Origin: Amycolatopsis sp. QT-25
GTDB lineage: Bacteria; Actinomycetota; Actinomycetes; Mycobacteriales; Pseudonocardiaceae
Direction of reading: 5' to 3'
Assembly (NCBI RefSeq): GCF_029369745.1
Contig: NZ_CP120210.1
Span: 5,270,001 to 5,334,000 of the forward strand
DNA length: 64,000 bases
Of this stretch, positions 18,161 to 27,000 are shown piece by piece. Each line of letters begins with the position of its first letter. Position 1 is the stretch's first letter. The notes beneath the pieces are model-generated. The model searched no databases and was not told the DNA's origin. It was given only the letters and a program-made list of their open reading frames with translations. A program made the translations under genes and the position numbers.

Positions 18161-20052
18161 ACCCCGTCCGGATCGCCGCCAACGAGCTGCGCCGGCTGTC
18201 CGCCGGCACGCTGCCGAAACTCGCCATGGTCGCGCTCGTCCTGGTGCCGCTGTTGTACGCGTCTCTCTACCTCTACGCGAACTACGACCCCTACTCGCGG
18301 CTGGACAAGCTCCCCGCGGCGATGTTCACCGTCGACGCCGGCTCGAAGGATTCCGCCGGCGCCGAACGCAACATCGGCCGCGAGGTGACCGACGAACTGG
18401 TCAATTCCGGCACCTTCCAGTGGCACGAAACCTCCCCCGGCGAAGCCGCCAAGGGCGTCCGCGACGACACCTACTCGTTCGCGATCGGCATCCCGCGCGA
18501 CTTCTCCGCGGCGCTGCTGTCCTCGGGCAACCTTCAGCCGCAGCAGGCGACGATCACGTTGACCACCAACGACGCCAACAACTATCTGTCCGGCACCATC
18601 GCGAAACAGGTCGCCGAGCAGGTGCGCAAGACGATCGCGGAGAAGGTCGGCAGCGAGGCGGCGGACAAGTTCCTCATCGGCTTCTCCACCATCTACGGCA
18701 AGACCCAGGAGGCCGCGACGGGCGCCTCACAACTCGCCGACGGCGCGGGCGAACTCCAATCCGGTCAGCGGCAACTGGCGGACGGCGCCACCCAGCTCGC
18801 CTCCGGCAGCGCACAGCTGGCCACCGGGCTCGGCACCCTGAAATCCAGCACCGCCCAGCTTCCCGCCCAAACGAAGAAGCTCGCCGACGGTGCCGGCCAA
18901 GTCGCCGACGGAAACCAGAAGGTCGCCGTCGCGGCCTCACTCGCCGCGACAGCGTCCGGCGACATCCAGGCCAAGCTCGACGGCTACCGCACCCAGCTGA
19001 CGAAGGATCTGCGCGACGCCGGTGTCCCCGAGACCGGTGTCCAGGAGATCCTGGGCCGCCTGGACCAGCTCCGGTCGCCGGTGGACGAGGCGAACACGAA
19101 GATCCAGGGTGCGAACACCCAGCTCACCCAGCTCGCCTCCGGCGCACGCCAGGTGTCCGACGGCGCACACGCGCTGGCCTCGGCCACACCCCAGCTCACC
19201 AGCGGCATCTCACAGGCCGCCGACGCTTCGGCGCGGATCCGTGACGGCGCCGCGAAGCTGAACGACGGGGAGAAGACCGCGGTGACCGGCACGAACCAGC
19301 TCGCCGACGGCGCGGTGAAACTGCGTGACGGACTCGCCGCCGGGCTCAAGGACATCCCGAACCCGGACGACCCCACCCGCGCGGCCACCGCGAACACCAT
19401 CGCCGATCCGGTGGCGGTCAACTCCTCCGGTGTCGCTTCGGCCGGGACCTACGGCGCGGGCCTCGCCCCGTTCTTCATCTCGCTCGCCACCTGGATCGGC
19501 GCGTTCGTGTTGTTCCTGTTGCTGCGCCCGCTGTCGACGCGCGCGCTGACGGCGGGCGCGTCACCGTTCAAGGTCGCGCTCGGCGGCTGGCTTCCCGCCG
19601 CCCTGCTGGGGATCGCGCAGGTGCTCGTGCTGTTCGGCGCGGTGACGTGGCTGGTCGGCATCGACGTCGCGCATCCACTCGGCGCGATCGGGTTCGCCGT
19701 GCTGGTGTCGCTCACCTTCACCTCCGTGGTGCACGCGCTGAACGCCTGCTTCGGCGCGGTCGGGAAGTTCCTCGGCCTGGTGCTCCTGGTGCTGCAACTG
19801 GTCAGCGGGGGCGGGACGTTCCCGTGGCAGACCATCCCGGACGCGCTCTATCCCCTGCACATCGTGCTGCCGATGGGTTACGCGATCGACGGGTTCCGGA
19901 ATCTGCTCTACAGTGGCGCCTCGATGGAGATCCTCGGTGACATCGGCGTCCTGCTCGCCTATCTCGTCGGCGGCATCCTGCTGTCGACCCTGGCCGCGCG
20001 GAAACGGCGCACCTGGACGGTGTCGGCGCTGAAACCCGAGCTGGCGTTGTGA
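18157..20052 (+). CDS. YhgE/Pip domain membrane protein (ABC-2/MmpL-like)
   Basis: This 631-residue protein has one N-terminal membrane segment (LAMVALVLVPLLYASLYLYA), an extracytoplasmic region of about 400 residues containing many repeats of the form LADGAxxLxxGxxQLA, typical of the coiled-coil stalk of YhgE/Pip proteins, and five to six C-terminal membrane segments starting at LAPFFISLATWIGAFVLFLL. Family members include phage-infection protein Pip and components linked to export. It overlaps the pseudo-ATPase gene before it and the TetR gene after it, so the three form one operon. Confidence 0.85.
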   Translation: MNPVRIAANELRRLSAGTLPKLAMVALVLVPLLYASLYLYANYDPYSRLDKLPAAMFTVDAGSKDSAGAERNIGREVTDELVNSGTFQWHETSPGEAAKGVRDDTYSFAIGIPRDFSAALLSSGNLQPQQATITLTTNDANNYLSGTIAKQVAEQVRKTIAEKVGSEAADKFLIGFSTIYGKTQEAATGASQLADGAGELQSGQRQLADGATQLASGSAQLATGLGTLKSSTAQLPAQTKKLADGAGQVADGNQKVAVAASLAATASGDIQAKLDGYRTQLTKDLRDAGVPETGVQEILGRLDQLRSPVDEANTKIQGANTQLTQLASGARQVSDGAHALASATPQLTSGISQAADASARIRDGAAKLNDGEKTAVTGTNQLADGAVKLRDGLAAGLKDIPNPDDPTRAATANTIADPVAVNSSGVASAGTYGAGLAPFFISLATWIGAFVLFLLLRPLSTRALTAGASPFKVALGGWLPAALLGIAQVLVLFGAVTWLVGIDVAHPLGAIGFAVLVSLTFTSVVHALNACFGAVGKFLGLVLLVLQLVSGGGTFPWQTIPDALYPLHIVLPMGYAIDGFRNLLYSGASMEILGDIGVLLAYLVGGILLSTLAARKRRTWTVSALKPELAL

Positions 20053-20627
20053 GCCCCCGGGGTGCGGCGACGAAGCAGAAGTTGTTCGAGGCGACGCTGA
20101 GGCTGTCGGCCAGCCGCGGCCTCGTGGGGCTGACGGTGGACGACATCGCGGCCGAGGCGAAGGTCGCCAAAGGCACCGTCTACTACAACTTCGGCAGCAA
20201 GGACGGTCTCGTCGACGCACTGCTGCGCTACGGCGTCGGCGTGCTCGCGGACCGGCTGCGCGCGGCCACCGGCGACGGCGACCCGATGGACGTGATCGAG
20301 TCGCAAGTGGACGGTGCGCTCGAGTTCATCGCCGAATACCCCGGTTTCTCCCAGATCCTGGTGAGCGAGATGTGGCGCACGCCGGGGACCTGGCACGAGA
20401 CGCTGACCTTGCTGCGCGAGGAGATCATCTCGATCGTGCGCGAACAGCTCCACCGGCTGGACGCCGCCGGGCGGCTGCCCGACGGCGTCCAGATCCCGAC
20501 GGCCGCGGCCGGCTTGTTCGGCACGATGCTGGTGGTCGCCCTCGACTGGCAGGTGTTCCAGCCGAAGCGGACGCGGGCGGACGTGCGGGAATCGGTGATG
20601 GTGCTGGTCCGGGGCCTCGGGCGCTAG
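20049..20627 (+). CDS. TetR/AcrR family transcriptional regulator
   Basis: This 192-residue protein has an N-terminal helix-turn-helix of TetR type (TKQKLFEATLRLSASRGLVG ... AKGTVYYNFGSKDGLVDALL) and a helical ligand-binding domain. It is the last gene of the operon (GTGA overlap with the YhgE/Pip gene) and most likely represses the operon through the palindrome at 17421-17440. Its stop codon overlaps the stop of the convergent Trypco1 gene (shared CTAG), leaving no space for a terminator between the two operons. Confidence 0.88.
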   Translation: MSPRGAATKQKLFEATLRLSASRGLVGLTVDDIAAEAKVAKGTVYYNFGSKDGLVDALLRYGVGVLADRLRAATGDGDPMDVIESQVDGALEFIAEYPGFSQILVSEMWRTPGTWHETLTLLREEIISIVREQLHRLDAAGRLPDGVQIPTAAAGLFGTMLVVALDWQVFQPKRTRADVRESVMVLVRGLGR

Positions 20628-20947
20628 GCCTCCGTGTCCCGGGTCCACTTCAGCTTGACCTCGAAGTTGCCTTCCAGCCCGGTTTTCGCGATCACGGCAC
20701 CCGCTTGCGCGGTCAGCTTGACGCCGAACTTGAGCTCGACCTCGTCCGGCCCCCTGGTCATCGACCGGAAGGTGTCCAGTGCCGCCGTGGCCGCCTCCTT
20801 CACGTTCGCCAGCGCCACCTCGAACGACACCTTGGCGTCCTCGACCAGGTCGTCGCGCCGGGAGACGCGGGAGGTGCCGGGGACGGGGTCGATCTCGACG
20901 ACCACCGAACCGCCGCCTTCGAGCGGGAACCGAGCCAGATCGTTCAC
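20624..20947 (-). CDS. Trypco1 (CU044_2847-like) protein
   Basis: The 107-residue protein begins with a beta-rich half (ARFPLEGGGSVVVEIDPV) and has the family core EDAKVSFEVALANVKEAA..., then EVELKFGVKLTAQAGAVIAK and EGNFEVKLKW. I recognise this as the trypsin-co-occurring domain 1 family, small proteins described by comparative genomics as partners of trypsin-like proteases in actinobacterial conflict and signalling systems. The GTG at 20947 was chosen because AAGGAG lies 5 nt before it; the open frame starting at 20968 overlaps the preceding gene. It is the last gene of the six-gene operon that begins with a trypsin-like protease, which fits the known pairing. Confidence 0.78.
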   Translation of the reverse strand: MNDLARFPLEGGGSVVVEIDPVPGTSRVSRRDDLVEDAKVSFEVALANVKEAATAALDTFRSMTRGPDEVELKFGVKLTAQAGAVIAKTGLEGNFEVKLKWTRDTEA

Positions 20948-20957
20948 CGGTACTCCT

Positions 20958-22247
20958 TCACTGTCCACAGGGGATTTTCAACCATTCGCCCGGCTGGATG
21001 CTCTTCCGGACGTCTTCGAGTTGCTTCAGCAGGGTGCCCAGCCGGTCCCGGTTGCTCAGGTACTCCAGGACGGCGCGGTGGAAGGCGCCGGTCATCGTCG
21101 CGGGCATCAGGTCCGAGGCGTCGAAGCACAGGGCGGCCGCCGAGGTGATCGTGTCCGCGACCCGCCTGCTCACCTGATCCGGATAGACGTCGAGACCGAG
21201 TTTCCGGTTGGCGGAGAACGCGTTCGCGCGGGGGATCGACGGCCAGATCCGCTGTGCCTTCTCCGAGGCCAGGAACTCGATCAGCTTCCGGGCCTGTGGC
21301 GTGTCCTGGAACATCCCGGCGAGGTCGGCGGCGACCTCGGAGACGTCGCGTCCCGGAAAGGACAGGAAGTCGAAGTCGGTGCCGGGCTCGGGGAGCGTCC
21401 CGTCCGGTCGCTGGAAGTTCTGGTAGCGGCTCATGACGAACGACGCCTGGTGTTCGAGCGCGCATCCCGGCGGCTCGGTGAACATCGCCTTGCCCGCGTC
21501 GCCGAAGTCGGTCAGCAGCGCGGCCGCGGTGCCGCCGCGGATCGCGGCGGGCTCGAGCACGGAACCCCAGTCTTGCCAAGCCTTTTCGACTTCCGGCGAG
21601 GTCCACGGCAAACCGCCGGACGCCCATTGCCGGTACTTGTCCGGTCCCGCCGAGTGCAGCAGGATGTCCTCGATCCAGTCGGTTCCCGGCCAGCCCGAGG
21701 TGGGCGGGGCGCCCATCCCGACGCACCAGGGGGTGCCGCCGGCCGCGGTCAGTCCGGCGGCATACGCGCGAAGCCCTTCGAACGTCGTCGGGCGGATCCC
21801 GGTCAGCCGCGCCGGGTCGTACCAGATCAGGCTCTTGAGATCGGCCTTCACCGCGACCGCGTACAACTTCTGGGTGCCGATCTGCTGCAGGGTGACCCAC
21901 TGCGCGCTGAACGACCGGGTCACCGCGGCGGAGAGGGCGTCGTCGAGCGGCAGCAGAGCACCCGACTTCTGGTACTTCGCCAGCACCCCGGCGTTGGGCA
22001 GGACGGCCACGTCCGGCGGTGTGCCGCGTTGGACGTCCGACGCGAGCACCTGGTCGACGGCACGGGTGCCCTCGTAGAGGTAGCGGATCCCGGTCTCGGC
22101 CTCGAACGCGTCCAGTACCTGCCGAAAAGCCGTTTCCTCGTTCCCGGTCCAAGACGCGAGGACGACGACCGGCCCGGCTTCCGCCGACGCCGAACAGCCG
22201 CCCGCGACCAGCGAGAGCGCCGTCACCACGGCCAGCAGGCGGTTCAC
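20958..22247 (-). CDS. Extracellular solute-binding lipoprotein (family 1, sugar-binding type)
   Basis: The 429-residue protein starts VNRLLAVVTALSLVAGGCSA: short signal peptide and lipidation cysteine at 18. The mature part is a MalE-like binding protein (ILASWTGNE-type first strand, SVDQVLASDVQRGTPPDVAVLP-like segment, YAVAVKADLKSLIWYDP hinge strand). There is no ABC permease or ATPase in this operon, so it probably acts as a ligand sensor rather than an importer. The neighbour upstream is a GlnX-like membrane protein and a PknG-like kinase follows the same order as the GlnH-GlnX-PknG amino acid-sensing set of mycobacteria. Start GTG overlaps the previous stop (GTGA). Confidence 0.8.
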   Translation of the reverse strand: MNRLLAVVTALSLVAGGCSASAEAGPVVVLASWTGNEETAFRQVLDAFEAETGIRYLYEGTRAVDQVLASDVQRGTPPDVAVLPNAGVLAKYQKSGALLPLDDALSAAVTRSFSAQWVTLQQIGTQKLYAVAVKADLKSLIWYDPARLTGIRPTTFEGLRAYAAGLTAAGGTPWCVGMGAPPTSGWPGTDWIEDILLHSAGPDKYRQWASGGLPWTSPEVEKAWQDWGSVLEPAAIRGGTAAALLTDFGDAGKAMFTEPPGCALEHQASFVMSRYQNFQRPDGTLPEPGTDFDFLSFPGRDVSEVAADLAGMFQDTPQARKLIEFLASEKAQRIWPSIPRANAFSANRKLGLDVYPDQVSRRVADTITSAAALCFDASDLMPATMTGAFHRAVLEYLSNRDRLGTLLKQLEDVRKSIQPGEWLKIPCGQ

Positions 22248-23332
22248 GGGCGATACCGGTATTCGTCGATCCGGGCGTGCAGCCCGAGCAGGACCAGTGC
22301 GCCCGCGAGCAGGGTGCCCGCCGGGATCAGGAACTCCCGCCCGCCGGATTCGGCCGCGGCGGAGGCCTCGGCCGCCACCGCCTTCGCCCCCGCCGTGGCC
22401 ACCCGGGTGTTGTCCGTCTCCACCGAGGTGGTCTGCCGTGCCCGCTCCCGGAACTCGTCGACGGTCACTCCGCATCCCTGCTCCTCGTCGCAGTAGTCGG
22501 CCAGCAGGTCGGCGAGCCGTCGCTGGCCGTCGTCGTCGGCCGCCTCGATCTGCGCGGACCGCGCGGCGACGACGCCGTCGAGCCGTTTTCCGACCGAGTC
22601 CAGCCGGTCCCGGCTGACCAGGGTGAACACCAGGGCGACCCCGATGGCGGCGATCAGCGCGGTCGCCACCAGCAGCGGGACGTTCACCACGCGGCGGAAT
22701 CGTTTCCTCAGGTAGAGCTGGGTGAGGACCAGCAGCACCAAGAGGGCCAGCACCGGCAGCAGCCACAGCGGGAGCATCGCGGGGCTCATCCCGGTGGACG
22801 ACAGTTGCCGGTTCAGCGCGTCGCGTTGCTTGCCCTGCAACGCTTCCAGCTCCTCCAGGACACCGCCCGAAGCGTGCAGAAGCCGTGAGGCGTGCCAGAG
22901 GTCGACCGCGCCCAGCACGGCCGCGTCCGGCTGACGGAAGTGCACGTCGGCCTGCCCGATGGAGCCCGAGTAGGCCGCGACCTGGCTTTCCACCACTTGC
23001 AGCGCGTTACCGCCCGCCGCACCCGCCTGGTTGAACTCCGCGACCCGCGCGAGGCTCTGGCTCGCCAGCGCCAGCTGATTCGAGTACTCCTGTCCCGGCC
23101 CGGCGAGTCTCGCCTCGCCGGAGGCGAAACTCTTGATCGCGGCGGCGTCGGCGGCCACCAGCGCGGCGCGCGCGGCGGTCACTTCGAGCACCGCCTGCGC
23201 GGTCCGGTCGCGGACGGTTTCGGCCGTCTTGTGGACGTTCTGGAACGCCCACAGCGAGACCACCAGGACCGCGAGGGTGAGCGCCAGCAGGGCGGTGCGG
23301 AGCCGGACCAGCCGGACGCGGGTCGCCGTCAC
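22244..23332 (-). CDS. Four-TM membrane protein, GlnX-like sensor component
   Basis: This 362-residue protein has a TM segment at about residues 12-30 (TALLALTLAVLVVSLWAF), a helical extracytoplasmic domain of about 155 residues, a pair of TM segments (LPLWLLPVLALLVLLVLTQL and VPLLVATALIAAIGVALVF), a second outer domain with a likely disulfide (DYCDEEQGCGV) and a last TM (IPAGTLLAGALVLLGL). The layout resembles mycobacterial GlnX, the membrane protein that links the binding protein GlnH to kinase PknG, and four-helix sensor domains of chemoreceptors. Identification rests on topology and context, not on a diagnostic motif. GTG start overlaps the VWA stop; the stop overlaps the solute-binding gene. 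Confidence 0.65.
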   Translation of the reverse strand: MTATRVRLVRLRTALLALTLAVLVVSLWAFQNVHKTAETVRDRTAQAVLEVTAARAALVAADAAAIKSFASGEARLAGPGQEYSNQLALASQSLARVAEFNQAGAAGGNALQVVESQVAAYSGSIGQADVHFRQPDAAVLGAVDLWHASRLLHASGGVLEELEALQGKQRDALNRQLSSTGMSPAMLPLWLLPVLALLVLLVLTQLYLRKRFRRVVNVPLLVATALIAAIGVALVFTLVSRDRLDSVGKRLDGVVAARSAQIEAADDDGQRRLADLLADYCDEEQGCGVTVDEFRERARQTTSVETDNTRVATAGAKAVAAEASAAAESGGREFLIPAGTLLAGALVLLGLHARIDEYRYRP

Positions 23333-24744
23333 GAAACCCCCTCGCCGAACGGTCTTCCGCAGCCGACGCAGAAGTTCGCCCCGGCGGGGGAAAGAGCGGG
23401 GCAGCCGGCACAGGCGACCGGTGACGCGTCGGGCATCGGCCGATCTTCCTGCGGAAGGGCTATTTCCGAAACCTTCGACGGGATGACGACGTGCAGCACG
23501 TGGCTGCGGGTCGCGTCCGGCCGCAGGCGCACGCGCCCTTTCCCGGCGTCCAAGATCTCCACGACGCCCGCGAGACGGGTGAGCGTCTCTTCATCGCCCG
23601 CGGCGGTGGCCATCGCGACCGCCCGGCCCCACTCCCGCTCGGCTCCGGCCCGGTCCCCCGCCGCGTAGGCGTCGCCGCCCGCGGTCAGCGCCTCGCCGAG
23701 ATCGGCCTGCGCGGCGTACTTCGAGACCATCGGGTGAATCAGCGTCGGCGGGATCGGATCGTGGGTCCATCGCCCCGCGATGGCCAGCGCGTCTTCCTCG
23801 ATCGTGGCGCCGGAAACGGGGACGAGTTCCGCCCACGCCAGCTGACGGTCCTGACCGTGGGTGGGTTCGAGATCCGGATCGAGGTCGAGGATCAGCTGGT
23901 AGTCCCGCGTCTCGTCGCTCGCGAACGAGCCGAGCGAGAGCTCCAGTTCGCGGACGGCGACCTCGTGGCAGCGGTCGGTGAGGTCGTACTCGTCGGGGAA
24001 CACCTGCTTGATCGACCGCAGCCTGCTGAACGGCATGGTGCCGACGCGCAGCCGGACCTCGGGCAGCACCTTGGTCATCGCGCTCTCGACGAGCCGCCGG
24101 AAGTCCTCCGCGAGCTCGTCGTCCTCGACGATGGAATCGACGTTCCCGCGCAGCACCCGGCCGATCTGGGTGAGTTCGGCGGGTTCCCAGCCGTCGCCGA
24201 TCCCTCTGGCGTCGCAGACGAACCGGCCCTCGCAGCTGTCCAGCACGCTCATCAGATCGGCCCTGGTCTGCGAATCGTTGCGGCCGTCGGTGAGGAGGAT
24301 CGCGTGGCGGACGGCGTCGGGTACGCCTTCGAAGAGGTCGCGTGCCTTCGCGAGCCAGGTGCCCATCGCGGTGCCGCCGACGGCCGCCAGGTGCTCGACC
24401 GCGGCGCGTGCCTCCGCCCGGGTCGCCGCGGAGGCGGTCACCAGGCCGTCTTCGGCCGGGTAGATCATCTTCGCGCGGTCAGTGCCCTGGACGACGGCGA
24501 ACCGCACACCGTCCGGGAGGACGTCGATGGCCGCCGCCGCCGCCCGCCGGGCTTCGCCGATCTTGGTGCTGGGAAAGCGCATCGAACTGGAGCAGTCGAT
24601 CAGCAGGACCTCGGCGGCCGTCCTGGCCACGGCCGCCTCTCCGCCGCGGGAGACCACCCGGACGATCGCCGTCATCGCCCGGTCCCCCACCGCCAGGAAC
24701 TTGTTCTGGTGCACCTCGATGCCGAGGCTCGGCTCCCCGCTCAT
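23329..24744 (-). CDS. VWA domain protein with C-terminal zinc ribbon
   Basis: The 471-residue protein has a von Willebrand A domain (about residues 40-215) with complete MIDAS residues: D50-C-S52-S-S54, the Thr in GGTAMGTW and the Asp in LLTDGRND, so it should bind metal and a protein ligand. A beta-rich and then a helical segment (to about 430) follow, and the C-terminus carries a zinc ribbon, C-x2-C-x10-C-x2-C (CAGCPALSPAGANFCVGC). VWA proteins often act as assembly or scaffold partners of kinases and ATPases. It starts 12 nt after the kinase stop with GGGGAGCG before the ATG. Confidence 0.82.
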   Translation of the reverse strand: MSGEPSLGIEVHQNKFLAVGDRAMTAIVRVVSRGGEAAVARTAAEVLLIDCSSSMRFPSTKIGEARRAAAAAIDVLPDGVRFAVVQGTDRAKMIYPAEDGLVTASAATRAEARAAVEHLAAVGGTAMGTWLAKARDLFEGVPDAVRHAILLTDGRNDSQTRADLMSVLDSCEGRFVCDARGIGDGWEPAELTQIGRVLRGNVDSIVEDDELAEDFRRLVESAMTKVLPEVRLRVGTMPFSRLRSIKQVFPDEYDLTDRCHEVAVRELELSLGSFASDETRDYQLILDLDPDLEPTHGQDRQLAWAELVPVSGATIEEDALAIAGRWTHDPIPPTLIHPMVSKYAAQADLGEALTAGGDAYAAGDRAGAEREWGRAVAMATAAGDEETLTRLAGVVEILDAGKGRVRLRPDATRSHVLHVVIPSKVSEIALPQEDRPMPDASPVACAGCPALSPAGANFCVGCGRPFGEGVS

Positions 24745-24756
24745 CGCTCCCCTTTC

Positions 24757-27000
24757 TCACACCAGCGTGACCGGTCGTACGGAGTTGGCGAGGTCGATCA
24801 GCACGTCGTGCGCCTCCGGCGCGGGCGCGTGGTGCGCGAGCCGCCGATACGACTTGTCCAGCACGGTGCGGGCACCCGTCTCGTCCGCCCGCAGGATCTC
24901 ACCATCGGTGATCCCGTCCTGTCCGAGCAGCACGGCCGCCAGTCCCGTCTCGCGCACGGCCGTCACCAGCCGGTCGAGGGAGTCGCCATCGAGGTCCAGT
25001 GCGGTCAGCCGGACCACGGCGTCGTCGAGTTCGGCCGACGCCGGGAGATCCCCCGTGCCCGGCATCGGCGCGGACAGCACCCGCACCCCGGCGATCCGCG
25101 CGGCCTCGTCGTAGCGCGAGAACTCCGGGACCTGGTCGAGGATCTCCACGGCGGCGGTCCGATTTCCCCGCTGCAATCGGACTCGCGCGAGCCCGAACGC
25201 GGCGCTGACCTGAGACCGGTCCCGCACCCACAGCGCGTCGTAATACCGCTCGGCGGCGGCCGCGCCGTTGAGGTGCTCCTCGCAGAGACCCAGCGCGAGT
25301 TTCGGAGGCTCCTCGCCGGGGATGTCTCGGTACACGGCGGTGAACTTCTCCTTGGCGGCGGCGAAATCACCCGCGCCGAGCGCGAGCAGCCCCCGATGCC
25401 ACGCCACCCGCCAGTCATGGGCGGCGCGCTCGCCGAGCAGCCGTTCGGCCTCCGCCACCGCCAGCGCGCCCTCGACGGTCGCGCCGAGTTCCAGCTGTGC
25501 CCGGCACCGGCGGAAGCCGACCTCGACCGAACCCGGCACCTTGTCGAGCTTCTTCAGCAGCCGCGCCGCGTCGGGAGCCCGGACGGCACGGAGGAAGTTC
25601 GCCTGCGGATCGTCCGGATCCTCGCGCGGCACCGGCAGGCCGAGGGCGATCTCCGCGGCGGCCGGGCGGGCGCCGAGCGAGACGGGGGTCCCCCGCGTCC
25701 AGTGCTCCAGCGGCGGAGCCTGGCCGAGTCCCGCGTCGAGCAGTACCGCCCCTTCAGCGAACAGCGTCGAACCGGCCGGCCGGGATTGCTTGTCCCGCAA
25801 GGAAAGGATTTCACTGAGTACGCCGTCGAGCTGGGCCAGCATCTCGCGCGCGGTCGCGAACCGCTGCTCGAACGGGGCGGTCGCCCGGTCGAGAACGCGG
25901 ATGAACGATTCGATGCCGAACCGGACCCCGCGCGCGTCGGTGGTGACCGACCAGCCGTCGCTGGCTTGGAACAGCTCCCGCAACGTCACGCCGACGGTGT
26001 GGATGTCGGACCGGACGGTGAGGCCGTGTCTCGTTCGTTCCCGCGGGGTCACCTGGTAGTGCTCGGTCCCGACGATCGGGCTCTCGTCGTCGGAGATCTT
26101 GCGGATGGCGCCGAAATCGATGAGCTTGATCCGCTTCTCGCCGTGGATCACGTTGTCCGGCTTCATGTCGCAGTACAGCAGGCCCTCGCCGTGCAGGTAG
26201 TCGAGCGCGGTCAGGATCTCGCGCCCGTACGCCACGACGTGCTCGACCAGCAGCCGTCCCTCGCTGGAATCCAGCCCGGCCCGGCCGCGGTTCTTGATCT
26301 CCCGCAAGGAAAGCCCGTCGACGAACTCCATGACGATGTAGCGGAAGTCCTCGTGCTCGACCACGTCGAGGATCCGGACGATGTTCGGATGATCCAGCGC
26401 GGTGAGCACCTGGCTCTCGGTCTCCGCGATCCGCACCGCGGCGGTGTTGTTCGTGTTGATCAGGCCCTTGAGCGCGACGTACCGATCGCCGAGTCCGGAA
26501 TCCGTCGCCAGGTAAACGAAACCGAGTCCGCCGCGCGCGACACAGCCGAGCACGTGGTAGCGGCCGTCGACCACGTCACCCGCCGCGAGCTTGGGCGAGA
26601 AGGAGAACGGCGTCCGGCAGACCGGGCAGAACCCCTCGGCGGGCGCGGGACCGCCGCCGATCGAGCGGCCGACCGGGGTGGCCGTGCACCCGTGCTTGCC
26701 GCAGAACCGTTCCTCCTCCGGGACATGCGGCCGGGTCAGCAGGCGGCCCGCCACGTCGGGGAGTTCGACGATCGGGAGGGGGACGCGGTCGTCCGCGGTC
26801 GCGTGGCCCGCGATCTGCGGGGAGCGGGTGACCACCGTGCTGGTGATCCTGGTCGGCGCCTCACCGGGGCCGGGGATCGCCAGGGTCGGTTTCTCCCGCA
26901 GCGCGGGCTCTTCCGGCGTTCCGGGCGGCAGCCCGCAGAGCCGGCAGAAACCGGTCTTGCCGAGCAGGCCAGGGCAGCCGTCCCGTCCGCAGACCGTCAC
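24757..27000 (-). CDS. PknG-like serine/threonine protein kinase with rubredoxin-type and TPR domains
   Basis: The 747-residue protein matches the length and order of mycobacterial PknG. It has two N-terminal Cys4 sites (C4/C9/C19/C22 and C100/C105/C125/C128, the second in the PknG rubredoxin place), a kinase domain from about 140 and a TPR-rich C-terminal half. Kinase landmarks are the glycine loop ARGGLGFVYLA, K178 in YVALKGL, catalytic D278 in YCDMKPDN and D295 in DFG, so it should be active. The GTG at 27000 overlaps the protease stop (GTGA). PknG regulates glutamate/TCA metabolism in mycobacteria via FHA protein GarA; whether this paralogue has that target is unknown. The longer frame to 27093 is rejected because it lies on the protease gene. 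Confidence 0.88.
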   Translation of the reverse strand: MTVCGRDGCPGLLGKTGFCRLCGLPPGTPEEPALREKPTLAIPGPGEAPTRITSTVVTRSPQIAGHATADDRVPLPIVELPDVAGRLLTRPHVPEEERFCGKHGCTATPVGRSIGGGPAPAEGFCPVCRTPFSFSPKLAAGDVVDGRYHVLGCVARGGLGFVYLATDSGLGDRYVALKGLINTNNTAAVRIAETESQVLTALDHPNIVRILDVVEHEDFRYIVMEFVDGLSLREIKNRGRAGLDSSEGRLLVEHVVAYGREILTALDYLHGEGLLYCDMKPDNVIHGEKRIKLIDFGAIRKISDDESPIVGTEHYQVTPRERTRHGLTVRSDIHTVGVTLRELFQASDGWSVTTDARGVRFGIESFIRVLDRATAPFEQRFATAREMLAQLDGVLSEILSLRDKQSRPAGSTLFAEGAVLLDAGLGQAPPLEHWTRGTPVSLGARPAAAEIALGLPVPREDPDDPQANFLRAVRAPDAARLLKKLDKVPGSVEVGFRRCRAQLELGATVEGALAVAEAERLLGERAAHDWRVAWHRGLLALGAGDFAAAKEKFTAVYRDIPGEEPPKLALGLCEEHLNGAAAAERYYDALWVRDRSQVSAAFGLARVRLQRGNRTAAVEILDQVPEFSRYDEAARIAGVRVLSAPMPGTGDLPASAELDDAVVRLTALDLDGDSLDRLVTAVRETGLAAVLLGQDGITDGEILRADETGARTVLDKSYRRLAHHAPAPEAHDVLIDLANSVRPVTLV

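Noticed and set aside
20958..22247. Idea that the binding lipoprotein belongs to a sugar importer of the 20-28 kb operon
   Set aside because: No permease or importer ATPase gene lies in the operon; a sensor role next to the GlnX-like protein fits better.
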